Both the position numbers and the translations under genes were made by a program. A DNA stretch of 58,655 nucleotides from CAIXQW01 sp046049675 (GTDB lineage: Bacteria > Bacteroidota > Bacteroidia > Chitinophagales > Chitinophagaceae): positions 1 through 58,655 of the forward strand of contig JBJORA010000084.1 of the NCBI GenBank assembly GCA_046049675.1. The letters run 5' to 3'. The notes under the pieces were generated by a model that did not search any database, was not told the origin of the DNA, and was given only the letters and a program-made list of their open reading frames with translations. Shown here one piece after another: positions 27,738 through 37,200 of the stretch (positions are counted from its first letter, which is position 1; every line of letters begins with the position of its first letter).

Positions 27738-27883
27738 AAGAAAGCAAATTACTATAATAACCCATGTGCCTTGTGCAATTTATGTCATTACAATTTGCTT
27801 GTGTAGGTATAACAATTATAAGTTTGCAATCTTAGCGTCTGTATTACTGCAATGTCTCTTATTCGCATACACAGCTTAGCACG

Positions 27884-27891
27884 TAACTTTG
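27884..27891 (+). promoter_or_regulatory. TAnnTTTG box 4 bases before the UbiA-like gene start
   Basis: TAACTTTG, then CACT, then the TTG start codon at 27896. In the duplicated fragment the same box is CAACTTTA. Confidence 0.6.
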
Positions 27892-27895
27892 CACT

Positions 27896-28846
27896 TTGCA
27901 AAAGCTTAAAGCCATAGTTACCATCGTTCGCCTTCCAAATACAATATTCATTGTGGTGGCGCAACTTTTGTGCAGCTTTTATTTGGTTTTGCCATTTATA
28001 CAAGCAGAGAACTTACAGCAGTTTTTAAGTAATACACAGCACGTGTTACTAGCTATCGCTACCGGGTTTATCGCAGCTGGAGGTTATCTTATTAATGACT
28101 ACTTTGATCTAAGAATAGATAGTATCAATAAACCTAAACGCGTCACTGTAGAACGTAATTTTAGACGACGCCATATCATGCTTTGGCATATTGCTTTGAG
28201 TGCTATAGGATTTTTAATCGCATTATACTGTGCAATTAAAAGCAAGCACATAAGTCTCGCATTGATTCAATTGGGCAGTATAGGATTGCTGATAGCATAT
28301 AGCAACAAACTAAAACGTATCGCCATATGGGGCAATGTTGCAATTGCATTTCTTGCGATGCTTAATGTACTTACACCAAGTTTATACGAGCATCAGTATT
28401 GGCACCCAAGTATAATGTACGAGCCGCAACGACAAGGTCATCTAAGCCTAGCTAGTGTGGCATTTGTAGCGCTGTTTGCATTTCTAATTACCCTACTAAG
28501 AGAAATTATTAAAGATGTAGAAGATATTAAAGGAGACAGAGCTGATGAGTGCAAGACATTACCAATAAAATTTGGTATTGCCGTAGCAAGATACTGTTGC
28601 TTAACAATTACGGCAGTGCTTATACTATACGGTATATGGTACGTTTACTATGTACTTACAAACTCCCCATCGTGGCATCCCGATTGGTTGACATACAAAG
28701 CTTGTTTTGCTGGCCTTGTGATTACACCGCTTTTGGCGTTGCTTTACTTACTACTTAGAGCGCGAACAAGTAAGCATTTTAAGCGTTGCAGTAGGCTTGC
28801 TAAACTCATTACTTTTGCAGGCATTCTTATTACAATACTATTATGA
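27896..28846 (+). CDS. UbiA-family prenyltransferase
   Basis: A 316-residue polytopic membrane prenyltransferase that transfers an isoprenoid chain to an acceptor. It has about nine hydrophobic helices. The first Asp-rich motif is clear, NDYFDLRIDSINKPKR, where the Asp residues bind Mg2+-diphosphate; the second is DVEDIKGDRADE. Relatives in Bacteroidota are often labelled geranylgeranylglycerol-phosphate geranylgeranyltransferase, but the true acceptor is not settled and menaquinone (MenA) or heme O roles cannot be excluded. The start is TTG, supported by the TAACTTTG box 4 bases upstream. Its stop overlaps the maf ATG (ATGA). Confidence 0.85.
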   Translation: MQKLKAIVTIVRLPNTIFIVVAQLLCSFYLVLPFIQAENLQQFLSNTQHVLLAIATGFIAAGGYLINDYFDLRIDSINKPKRVTVERNFRRRHIMLWHIALSAIGFLIALYCAIKSKHISLALIQLGSIGLLIAYSNKLKRIAIWGNVAIAFLAMLNVLTPSLYEHQYWHPSIMYEPQRQGHLSLASVAFVALFAFLITLLREIIKDVEDIKGDRADECKTLPIKFGIAVARYCCLTITAVLILYGIWYVYYVLTNSPSWHPDWLTYKACFAGLVITPLLALLYLLLRARTSKHFKRCSRLAKLITFAGILITILL

Positions 28847-29418
28847 CAAATACACAAATAATACTAGGCTCTGCCTCTCCACGCAGGCAGCAATTGTTGC
28901 AACAAGCGGAAATAGAATTCACGGTACATACCGCCGATATAGACGAGAGCTACCCTAGCGATTTAGAAACTGAACTTGTGCCGATTTATATCGCTCAAAA
29001 CAAAGCAGCTGCATTAAACCATCTCATCAACGATAACACTATCGTAATTACTGCTGATACCGTTGTAATTCTAAATGAAGAAATCATTGGCAAACCAAGT
29101 AATGCTTTAGAAGCTATAGCAACATTGCAAAAACTTAGTGGAGCTACACACACTGTTATTACAGGCGTTTGTATTGCTAGTTTGGAAAGAAGTATATGCT
29201 TTAGTGATAGTACAGAAGTGGAGTTTAATACGCTCAGCGACGAGCAAATATCGCACTACGTTACCAAGTATCAACCTTACGACAAAGCTGGTGCATACGC
29301 TATACAAGAGTGGATTGGCGTTGTTGGCATTAAACGCATCAATGGTTCTTTCTATAATGTAATGGGGCTACCTGTTTGTAAAGTGTTAGAAGGATTGAAG
29401 GAAATGGCAAGCGAATAG
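28843..29418 (+). CDS. maf: Maf-family nucleotide pyrophosphatase
   Basis: House-cleaning nucleoside triphosphate pyrophosphatase that hydrolyses dTTP, UTP or modified nucleotides. The 191-residue length and motifs fit: ILGSASPRRQQLLQQ at the N-terminus, TADTVVIL in the middle, and DKAGAYAIQEWIG, the YhdE-like form, which suggests dTTP/UTP specificity. Overlaps the UbiA-like gene by 4 bases, so translation is probably coupled. Confidence 0.93.
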   Translation: MTNTQIILGSASPRRQQLLQQAEIEFTVHTADIDESYPSDLETELVPIYIAQNKAAALNHLINDNTIVITADTVVILNEEIIGKPSNALEAIATLQKLSGATHTVITGVCIASLERSICFSDSTEVEFNTLSDEQISHYVTKYQPYDKAGAYAIQEWIGVVGIKRINGSFYNVMGLPVCKVLEGLKEMASE

Positions 29419-29541
29419 CTTTGCATAGAAATTCAAGTCTTTGTAAAACAGGTTTTTTGTATCAAAGACACAAAATTTTTCTCGCTAATAACCTTGTACA
29501 TGACGTTTATTGTGACTAATTAGTATTAGCGCTATTTTCAA

Positions 29542-29587
29542 GAAAAAAGAAGTCCTTTTTATTCTATACCTAGAATAAAAAGGACTT
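29542..29587 (-). terminator. Strong Rho-independent terminator of fibre module A
   Basis: A perfect 17-bp stem (29550-29566 with 29571-29587, 4-base loop TACC) is followed on the minus strand by CTTTTTTCTT. It ends the module A transcript and probably also blocks read-through from maf. Confidence 0.85.
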
Positions 29588-29621
29588 CCAGCAATAAAAA
29601 TCTGCTAATTATAGCTGTGCT

Positions 29622-32600
29622 TTATTTTGCACCATTTACTTTAAGCTTTGCTTTGGCATGCTTAGCAGCATCTGCTTCGCGCTTAGCTTTTAATTCTGCT
29701 GCACGCTGTGCATTAGTACCTCTAGCCTTTGGCGCTTCTGTCTTATGAGCATTAGCCTGTGCAGCTTGAGTATTTACCTTAGCTGGTGCTTCTAACATTG
29801 CCTTCGCTGCTTGAGCTGCTGCCGCATTTTGCGCACTAGCTGCTTGATCAGCCGCTAAGCGTGCAGCGTCATCTTGCTCATCTTCTTGGCGTGAATGAGC
29901 ATCGTAAGCAATACCAAGTGTTTCGCTAACACCATATGCAGTAGGTTCAAAATATTTGCCTTTTAAATTAGCTGGTTTGTTCTCCTCTACAATTATAGGG
30001 AACTTCGTAGCTACAGCATCGTGACGCACGCCAGTAACCTGCCAGCTAACTTTTACATTTGGCTTATCAGTTTTAATCTTAAATTGATTATTAGCCACTT
30101 CTTCTGCAATAATTGCTTGAGCAAATGAACCAATTACAGTTAGCTGGTATTTGAAGTCCTTGTTCAATGCAGCGAAATAATCTGGCAAAAACACTGTTGC
30201 GTCGCCGTTTGCGTCTGTTACAATATTACCGTTGTACATATTCATCATATCTGGGCTTTCTATGCTACTATGACGAAGTATTTTATTTGCTGGATCTAAT
30301 GGGTGATCTATAGTGAATGGCTTAGTACCAAAAGTACCTGTGGTAGCGTAGATATCTCCACTAAAGTACCCAGCGTAGTTTGTGCCAGAGCCAGATGATG
30401 AACCATAAATGGCGTAGCCAGTTTGCCCTACGTTAGTATTCGTTGCTCCAATTACACCATACACTGCGCCTGTGCCCTTGTTACGAGCACGTCCATATAC
30501 ACCTCTATAGCCTCCATCACCCTGTACGCCTATGCCATAGTTAGTATTATATGTGTTATACAATACTGTGCCTTTCACGCCAACATGATCAAACAAGCTA
30601 TCATTACCTAGATAGTCAGCTGCAACAATACCACGGTTATAATTATTACCAGTCGTATTATTTGTTGTAAAGTAACCAGCAGGTAAAGTTGAGTCGCTTA
30701 CATTAGCGCGCACACCATAACCTTTGATCGAAAGGGCATCAAATGCACTACCTGTACCGTAAGCCTGTGAAACAACACCATCACCGATGCCAGATGCAGA
30801 AATAAAAGCTGCATCAAACGAGCTGCTACCAGCTACTATTGCCCAGCTGCTATTGCCTGATAAAGAAGCTGCAGAGCCAGTAGTTGCAGCCGCAAAGGTT
30901 GAGGCTCTAAGTGCAGATCCGTTGCCATAGTTGGTAACTTCTGCAGTTGGCGTAGTAGAAGTACTTTGGAAGGTTGCTGCCTGGCCTCCACCATAGTTTT
31001 GAGCCGCTAAAGCAGCACTAGACGCGCTTGAAGAAGAAGCTACTACACCATTGCCATCTTCCGAATCAAAGTTACCACCTGTGGTACTTCCTTCACCGAT
31101 GCCTATAACACCAGCAGAGCCTGCAGAATCAGTAATGCCATACACACCAAAGAATCCGCCTTCACCTTTTACACCGATACCGTAATTAGTTTGGTCACCA
31201 AATTGGCTCTTACCATATACACCCACATGATCGTCAATTGTATTTGGCGTTAGTGGCAAATACTCGCCCACCAATACACCTGCTTCATGAGAATTGACAT
31301 CATCATTGGTGTAAAAATAGCCCACTATAGAGCTATCAGCATAAGCATCAATAGCTCTTCCGTTACCACCATTATTTACCGCCAATGCTGCATTATCCTT
31401 GTTAAAGCTAGATAATATGCTACCAAATTGAGACAGACTATATAGGCCGGTGCCATTTGATGAACTATACAAGCCAATTGCATTAGGCGAATATGACTCT
31501 CCATAAAACGCGTAATCATAGGCACTATCGCCAGACGATATAGAATAATGCACAAAACCAATACGTTGATTACCTACTGGCAATGGTGTGGTAGGATTTA
31601 GCATAACTCCGATACCATTGCTAAAAGAATCTACTGCCACTGCTGCGGGAGGAAACAAACCACTACTGCCATAATTTGGACGAATACTAACACGGCCTAC
31701 TGTTGTAGGTGATTGGGCTATTCCAATTGTAGTGCCATCATCTACGATTTGTGAGTTACCAACCGCCGTACCTGTAGGCGTAAACTTAGGTACATAATTC
31801 AAAGTACCAGAGCCAGTTAATCCACCGCCAGTTGGTGTTTGCCAAGTTGCTAAACCTGTTGCATCGCTAGTTAACACTTTGCCAGCACCAGGTGCACCAC
31901 CAGTAATTTTTACTTGACCGTTTACTTCTAGTCTGGCACCTGGGGTTACCGTACCGATGCCAACATTACCCGTTGGATCTATTGTTAGTCGATCGGCACC
32001 GTTAGTACCAATAATAGTATTTCCAGTAGGTTCTAAGTTCACCATACGAACAGTGTTTCCTGTTTGGCGAATATCAAAACCATCGCCTATAGCATGACCA
32101 GTAGTGTTGTTAGTCATTTTAAGTGTATCACTTGCACGATCAGTAGTGTTGATATGTACTAATGCCTGTGGTACACTATTACCACCTAAGCCTACATTTT
32201 CGCTAGCTGCATCTATATGGATTTTCAGTTTGTTTGTGCCAGCTTTTGTTATAGCAAAACCAATATTGCCCGTACCAGCATTTAGGAATGGGCCATTGTT
32301 GCCGTAACCAAGAATGTTAGCATATGGGTAAAGTGTTGCAATACCAGAATAACCACCAGCTACTGTACTACCGTATTTACTAAACGTGGCAAAATTAGCA
32401 GGTACATCATTAATTAATCTAAATGTACCAACGCCAGCTGGATCGGTATTAACCATGCGAATAAAAGCACCATTACCTGTGCGATTAATCTGCAACTTAG
32501 TTGTTGGATCAGGCGCTATTGTTCCCAAACCAACACTCGTACCATTGTCAAATAATTGACTGTTGATTTCTGCACTACTACTGCCTGTTGCGTCAAACTT

Positions 32601-33068
32601 ACTTAAGTAGTTAGCACTACCCGCGCGAGTTTGGCGTACATTATTAGCTTGATCTGCAGTACCTGCAGTATTGGCATATAGGGCATACGGTACGCTAAGT
32701 AATTGTGTAGTTGCTAATTGCTCAAAGCCAGTACCACTTAGCATATCTACTTCTACACGGATATACTTGTTGCTTTTTTCCCAAGCGATATTCTTAAATT
32801 CGCCAAAGGTGCCTGTACCAGTACCAATTTGAATGTTATATAAACCAAATTGATTTGTAGTTACTTCTTGGGTTTCTTGGTAGACTACTTCGCCATTCTC
32901 GGCACCGTCTATAATACTTAAACGCAATGTCATTTTTTGATTTGCCATTGCCTTACCTTCCGTGCTGCGTGCAACACCTTGGTAGTTAAAAGCCTGTGGA
33001 GCTTGGGCATAGGTTACCCCAACACTCATTAGTGCTAGTGCACATAGTAATAAAATTTTCTTTCTCAT
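29622..33068 (-). CDS. Fibre-like surface protein, copy A (module A large protein)
   Basis: A 1148-residue secreted protein with a signal peptide (1-21). N-terminal domain at about 22-125 starts QAPQAFNYQGVARS and ends QLLSVPYALYA, a domain common on Bacteroidota tail-fibre-like proteins. Next come fibre-type repeats of the NVGIGTxxPxxxLxVNG kind, up to about 415, then a variable Gly/Ser/Thr-rich shaft (about 416-905), and a conserved C-terminal domain (about 905-1060; FTIDHPLDP, RHSSIESPDMMN, FKYQLTVIG, VSWQVTG). Last 80 residues are Ala/Lys-rich coiled coil. There is no T9SS sorting domain. The small T9SS protein gene is 47 bases upstream on the same strand. The likely role is a cell-surface fibre. 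Confidence 0.82.
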   Translation of the reverse strand: MRKKILLLCALALMSVGVTYAQAPQAFNYQGVARSTEGKAMANQKMTLRLSIIDGAENGEVVYQETQEVTTNQFGLYNIQIGTGTGTFGEFKNIAWEKSNKYIRVEVDMLSGTGFEQLATTQLLSVPYALYANTAGTADQANNVRQTRAGSANYLSKFDATGSSSAEINSQLFDNGTSVGLGTIAPDPTTKLQINRTGNGAFIRMVNTDPAGVGTFRLINDVPANFATFSKYGSTVAGGYSGIATLYPYANILGYGNNGPFLNAGTGNIGFAITKAGTNKLKIHIDAASENVGLGGNSVPQALVHINTTDRASDTLKMTNNTTGHAIGDGFDIRQTGNTVRMVNLEPTGNTIIGTNGADRLTIDPTGNVGIGTVTPGARLEVNGQVKITGGAPGAGKVLTSDATGLATWQTPTGGGLTGSGTLNYVPKFTPTGTAVGNSQIVDDGTTIGIAQSPTTVGRVSIRPNYGSSGLFPPAAVAVDSFSNGIGVMLNPTTPLPVGNQRIGFVHYSISSGDSAYDYAFYGESYSPNAIGLYSSSNGTGLYSLSQFGSILSSFNKDNAALAVNNGGNGRAIDAYADSSIVGYFYTNDDVNSHEAGVLVGEYLPLTPNTIDDHVGVYGKSQFGDQTNYGIGVKGEGGFFGVYGITDSAGSAGVIGIGEGSTTGGNFDSEDGNGVVASSSSASSAALAAQNYGGGQAATFQSTSTTPTAEVTNYGNGSALRASTFAAATTGSAASLSGNSSWAIVAGSSSFDAAFISASGIGDGVVSQAYGTGSAFDALSIKGYGVRANVSDSTLPAGYFTTNNTTGNNYNRGIVAADYLGNDSLFDHVGVKGTVLYNTYNTNYGIGVQGDGGYRGVYGRARNKGTGAVYGVIGATNTNVGQTGYAIYGSSSGSGTNYAGYFSGDIYATTGTFGTKPFTIDHPLDPANKILRHSSIESPDMMNMYNGNIVTDANGDATVFLPDYFAALNKDFKYQLTVIGSFAQAIIAEEVANNQFKIKTDKPNVKVSWQVTGVRHDAVATKFPIIVEENKPANLKGKYFEPTAYGVSETLGIAYDAHSRQEDEQDDAARLAADQAASAQNAAAAQAAKAMLEAPAKVNTQAAQANAHKTEAPKARGTNAQRAAELKAKREADAAKHAKAKLKVNGAK
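31830..33005 (-). repeat. Segment of fibre gene A shared with fibre gene B (36250-37430)
   Basis: Residues about 20-415 of both fibre proteins align with no visible gaps and only scattered substitutions. At DNA level, long stretches match with mostly third-position changes. Upstream (signal peptide) and downstream (shaft) of this block the two genes differ, so the edges are sharp. Confidence 0.85.
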
Positions 33069-33115
33069 TTTGATTTTTTGGTTTGGTTATAAATTGATTG
33101 TAGTTGTTTGGTTTA

Positions 33116-33622
33116 TTAAATTTTTGAAATTTTGTAGGTGCATCTTGTGGATTTATTTGTATTGCTAATTTGAATAAAATACACCCCCGGAGCCAAGGCC
33201 TGCAGGCTTATTACTTGTCGCTGTGCCCCTTCTGTAGCCTTTGACTCGGTGCTCATTAAGATAGCGCCCGTAGCATTTAATACGTCGTACCTAATAGTTT
33301 CGGCGCTCGTTGTAATACTTTCTACAGTTACATTAGCAGTAGTTGGATTAGGGTAAACTTGCACTTGCGAAGCGTCACAACTAGAGCAAGCGTTTGCATT
33401 GATTTCTTGTGGCTGTAAAATACCTTGTGTGACTACTAGTTTTACATTGGCATCTGTTGCAACAAGGCACATTTCTCCAATTGAAATCTCGTGGACAATG
33501 CCAGCCTTGCTAGCTACAATGCCGCAGCTATTGCTGGCTACTTGCGCGCACACACTATTCGAGAATAATAGCGCTACAAATGCAAGTAAGCTGTTAAAAA
33601 AAATGGGTTTGTGTCTAATCAT
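33116..33622 (-). CDS. Small T9SS-sorted surface protein, copy A (module A small protein)
   Basis: A 168-residue protein with a signal peptide (1-26, ending NSVCAQ), an N-terminal motif ISIGEMC followed by VVTQGILQPQEI, and a type A T9SS sorting domain at about 90-168 (VYPNPTTANVTV, APGVYFIQI). The GEM...TQG.LQPQ motif recurs in many Bacteroidota surface proteins. It is collinear with the small protein of module B. The Cys in GEMC and the Cys near the C-terminus are conserved in both, which hints at a disulfide or other cross-link. It is upstream of the large fibre gene and is probably its anchor or export partner (inference). Confidence 0.8.
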   Translation of the reverse strand: MIRHKPIFFNSLLAFVALLFSNSVCAQVASNSCGIVASKAGIVHEISIGEMCLVATDANVKLVVTQGILQPQEINANACSSCDASQVQVYPNPTTANVTVESITTSAETIRYDVLNATGAILMSTESKATEGAQRQVISLQALAPGVYFIQISNTNKSTRCTYKISKI

Positions 33623-34040
33623 TATATATGTTTTTTGGTTTGGTTACGTATTCTAGAATAAACTAATACTTTTAGTACTGTCCTTGCTACAATATTGCAC
33701 ATATTTCTTAGCAGTATTACTTTCTTTAGGCAACACTTTGCGCTTGCTATAAGTTACATATTACTATCAGCTTTCCAACTGGAATAGGTGATTCACTGTA
33801 TAATCACTTTGAATAGTTGTTTCACTTAGCATATGATCTACTACTTGCATTTGCGTGAGGTACAAAGAAATAGCAAACAGATCTAAAGCTTACAAATTTT
33901 GGAATATCAGATACCTATACAATAGGCGACCCTTCTATATCATAATTACGGGCAAAAGGCAGCTGTTACTTTATTCGTTTTGAAAGTGATTGCGGTAGCA
34001 TGTGTGACTTGTAAATTTAGTTTATCGTTTTGTTACAGGA

Positions 34041-34072
34041 CAAATGTACAAAAATTCGTTAAAAAAAAACAA
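34041..34072 (-). promoter_or_regulatory. Candidate promoter of fibre module A
   Basis: Minus strand: TACATTTG at 34041-34048, and TTG at 34070-34072, 21 bases upstream. This is close to the Bacteroidota TTG-N19-TAnnTTTG pattern. The TAGCTA repeats lie just upstream of the TTG. Confidence 0.5.
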
Positions 34073-34084
34073 TAGCCTTTTTTA

Positions 34085-34148
34085 ACTAGCTAGATTTAGC
34101 TATGAATTTGTCCACAACGTGCTTTACTTACTAGCTAGATTTAGCTAT
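34085..34148. promoter_or_regulatory. Two exact 19-bp repeats with TAGCTA-N4-TAGCTA, upstream of module A
   Basis: ACTAGCTAGATTTAGCTAT occurs at 34085-34103 and again at 34130-34148, start-to-start distance 45 bases. Each contains TAGCTAGATTTAGCTA, two palindromic TAGCTA half-sites with centres 10 bases apart, one helical turn, as for a dimeric regulator. The same TAGCTA-N4-TAGCTA layout occurs upstream of module B at 38142-38157. Confidence 0.6.
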
Positions 34149-34207
34149 TGCCGCATCTAAAACAAGGCTAAGATTGCTTTTGCACCTCTTGTACTTTAAG
34201 CAGCAAA

Positions 34208-34241
34208 GCGGTTGTTGAGCATCGCAATGCGCAACAACCGC
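34208..34241 (-). terminator. Hairpin downstream of fibre module B
   Basis: Perfect 10-bp inverted repeat GCGGTTGTTG / CAACAACCGC with a 14-base loop, starting 22 bases after the fibre B stop. Only TTT follows on the minus strand, so termination may be partial. Confidence 0.55.
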
Positions 34242-34263
34242 CTATTGTAGATTTTATGAAGTT

Positions 34264-37200
34264 TTATTTCCCCAAAATACCTGTACTAGTTTCTGATTTA
34301 GCGTCATATGAAATGGCCTTTGTACGAGGTTGACCATAAGCTTCTGGTTCAAAATACTTACCCTTATTGTTCTCAGACTTTTCTTCTTCTACAATGATTG
34401 GATATTTTGTAGCAACAGCGTCGTGGCGAATACCACTAACTTGCCAGCTTACCTCTACATTTGGTTGATTAGTTTGAATCACAAATTGATTGTTATTCAT
34501 TTTTTGCTTTATGATTGCTTGTGCAAATGTTCCAATTACTGTTAGTTGATACTTAAAGTCTTTGTTTAATGCAGAAAAATAATCTGGCATTGTAATTGTA
34601 GCAAATCCGTTGGAATCAGTTACAATATTACCATTATATATATTCATCATATCTGGACTTTCTATAGAGCTATGACGTAATACTTTGTTCTCTGGATCTA
34701 GCGGGTGGTCGATTGTAAATGGCTTAGTCCCAAAAGTACCTGATGTTGCATAGATTTTGCCAGAAAAGTAACCTGCATAATGATTAGCACTAGCCGGAGC
34801 ACTTGTTGTTCCGTAAATGCCATACGTGTTACCACTACCCAAATTTTGAGCATATCCATAAGAACCATAAACAAAACTGCTAGAATTAGTAGATGCAGCA
34901 CCACCATATGCACGCACACCAATGTAACCTCCAAGTCCTTCAACACCAACGCCATAGTTAGAAGTAAGCGATGGTACAGATTGACCACGTGTTCCTATAT
35001 AATCAGCAACATAAGTACCTGCATATACGCCTGATAACGCGCCGTCAGTTAGTGTTGGATTAAATGAATTTGATGTTGCTACAAAGCGGCCAGGTTGTGC
35101 AGCCGATGAATTTACTTTAATTCCAGGGCCTTTGGTTTGCACATCCAGACCAACAGCACCGTCAGGCGCGTATGCTCTAAAGACTGTTGCGCTATCTGTA
35201 TTTGAGAAGTTTATACCAGATACCGAAGTAGAACCTCCATTTAGTTTTGTATTTCTAAAGACGCCATTCTCATTTGCAGCCTCGTAGTTGGAAAATAGAT
35301 TGTAATCTGTATTCACATTACTACTTATGAGCATACCACTTTGCGCAGTATCTGGGTGTACGATCATTTTATAAATAGCAGTACCTGATACGTTTTCACC
35401 AACTACTAAACCGCTATTAAGTAATGAATTTGGTGCAACAAGTGTGCTACCATTTACTGCTAATTTATAACTAGTAGAATTGTAGCCAATACCAAGATTT
35501 CCATTAGGATCCAACATCATCTTTATACCACCAACTGGGTGCTCCCAGAAGAACTCACCATTATTTAGTCCAATTGAACTGTTACCACCAGCAATACCAT
35601 AGCGCCAAGATTTGTAAAAGAAATCTCCAGTTTCAAGATGGATTATTGACGAATAATCGCTACCTGTTCCATTGTTCTTAAATCGTGCTACCCAGGGGCT
35701 AGTACTCGCCACATCTAGTCTAAGATACGGATTTGAGGTACCAATGCCAACGTGCCCATTTTCATTAATCATGAAGCGCCCGCCAGGCGTAAATGGCGCA
35801 TCTACAGAAATATCACCATAACCACCAAGGCTTAATGCTGGTGTTGATGATCCAGATGCAACCGGACCTTCTACCCTAACACCACCATCTGGATTAATGG
35901 TCATTTGATGCAAAAGCTGTGAACCATTGTTTGTCCAAAATCTCAAATCGCTTCTATCGGTTACATCATCCCAGACGCTTCCCATATATGCACCACGCAC
36001 ATCAGAGGAAAAGGTAGTGTTCGTAGGAATCCAAGTGATGCCACCAATGCTTCCTCCAGATGTTGCAGCCGAAGATAAAATCAATTGACTTTGTGCATCA
36101 GCTGTGTTGTCAGAGTTTCTAATTTCTAAAATTTTATTGGTGCCACCATGTCCGTAAGTATTAGGTGTAGTAATTCCTATCCCAACATTTCCAGTATTAG
36201 TGTTGCTTATATTTGTTCCAGTAGCAGTCCATTGTCCACCGCCGCTGCCACCACTTGGTGTTTGCCATGTCGCTAAGCCAGTGGCATCGCTAGTTAAAAC
36301 TTTACCCGCACCAGGTACGCCACCAGTAATTTTCACTTGACCATTAACTTCTAACTTGGCAGTTGGAGAATTAGTTCCAATGCCGACATTACCGGCAGCA
36401 TCAATCGTAAGTCGATCGGCCCCATTAGTTCCAATAATTGTGTTTCCTGTAGGTTCTAAGTTGACCATACGAACAGTATTTCCTGTTTGGCGAATATCAA
36501 AGCCATCGCCTACACCATGACCAGTAGTATTGTTAGTCATTTTAAGCGTATCACTTGCACGATCAGTAGTGTTGATATGCACCAATGCCTGTGGTACACT
36601 ATTACCACCAAAGCCCACATTTTCGCTTGCAGCATCAATGTGAATTTTCAATTTGTTAGTACCAGCCTTTGTAATAGCAAAGCCAATATTGCCCGTACCA
36701 GCATTCAGGAAAGGTCCGTTATTACCATAGCCTAAAATATTAGCAAAAGGATAAAGTGTTGCAATACCTGAGTAACCGCCTGAAACTGTGCTGCCATACT
36801 TGCTGAAAGTGGCAAAATTAGAGGGCACATCATTTATTAATCTAAAAGTACCAACACCAGTTGGATCGGTGTTTACCATTCGGATATACGCACCGTTTCC
36901 TGTTCGATTAATCTGCAACTTAGTAGAAGGGTCAGGGGTAATCGTTCCAAGACCAACGCTCGTGCCATTATCAAAAAGCTGACTATTAATCTCCGCACTG
37001 CTGCTTCCACTTGCATCGAACTTACTTAAGTAATTTGCATTACCCGCACGCGTTTGGCGCACATTATTCGCTTGATCTGCCGTACCTGCACTATTTGCAT
37101 ACAGCGCATATGGCACACTAAGTAATTGCGTAGTTGCTAATTGCTCAAAGCCAGCGCCACTTAGCATGTCTACTTCTACACGAATGTACTTGTTGCTTTT

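Larger units (their letters stand above)
25762..28030. repeat. Tandem duplication of about 1.1 kb (units about 25762-26829 and 26961-28030)
   Basis: Each unit holds, in the same order and orientation, a secreted-protein gene on the minus strand, its ~150-base upstream region with recognisable shared stretches, and the first ~130 bases of the UbiA-family gene on the plus strand. Only unit 2 continues into the complete UbiA gene. The two units have diverged by base changes and small indels. About 130 bases (26830-26960) between the units match neither copy; nothing was recognised there. Confidence 0.85.
33623..34207. other. Long intergenic region upstream of module A
   Basis: No gene is seen in about 585 bases. 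It holds a candidate promoter (34041-34072, minus strand) and two exact 19-bp direct repeats upstream of it (34085-34148). If that promoter is used, the module A mRNA has a leader of about 410 bases, long for this genome. No RNA family or terminator-like attenuator was recognised in the leader. Confidence 0.5.
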
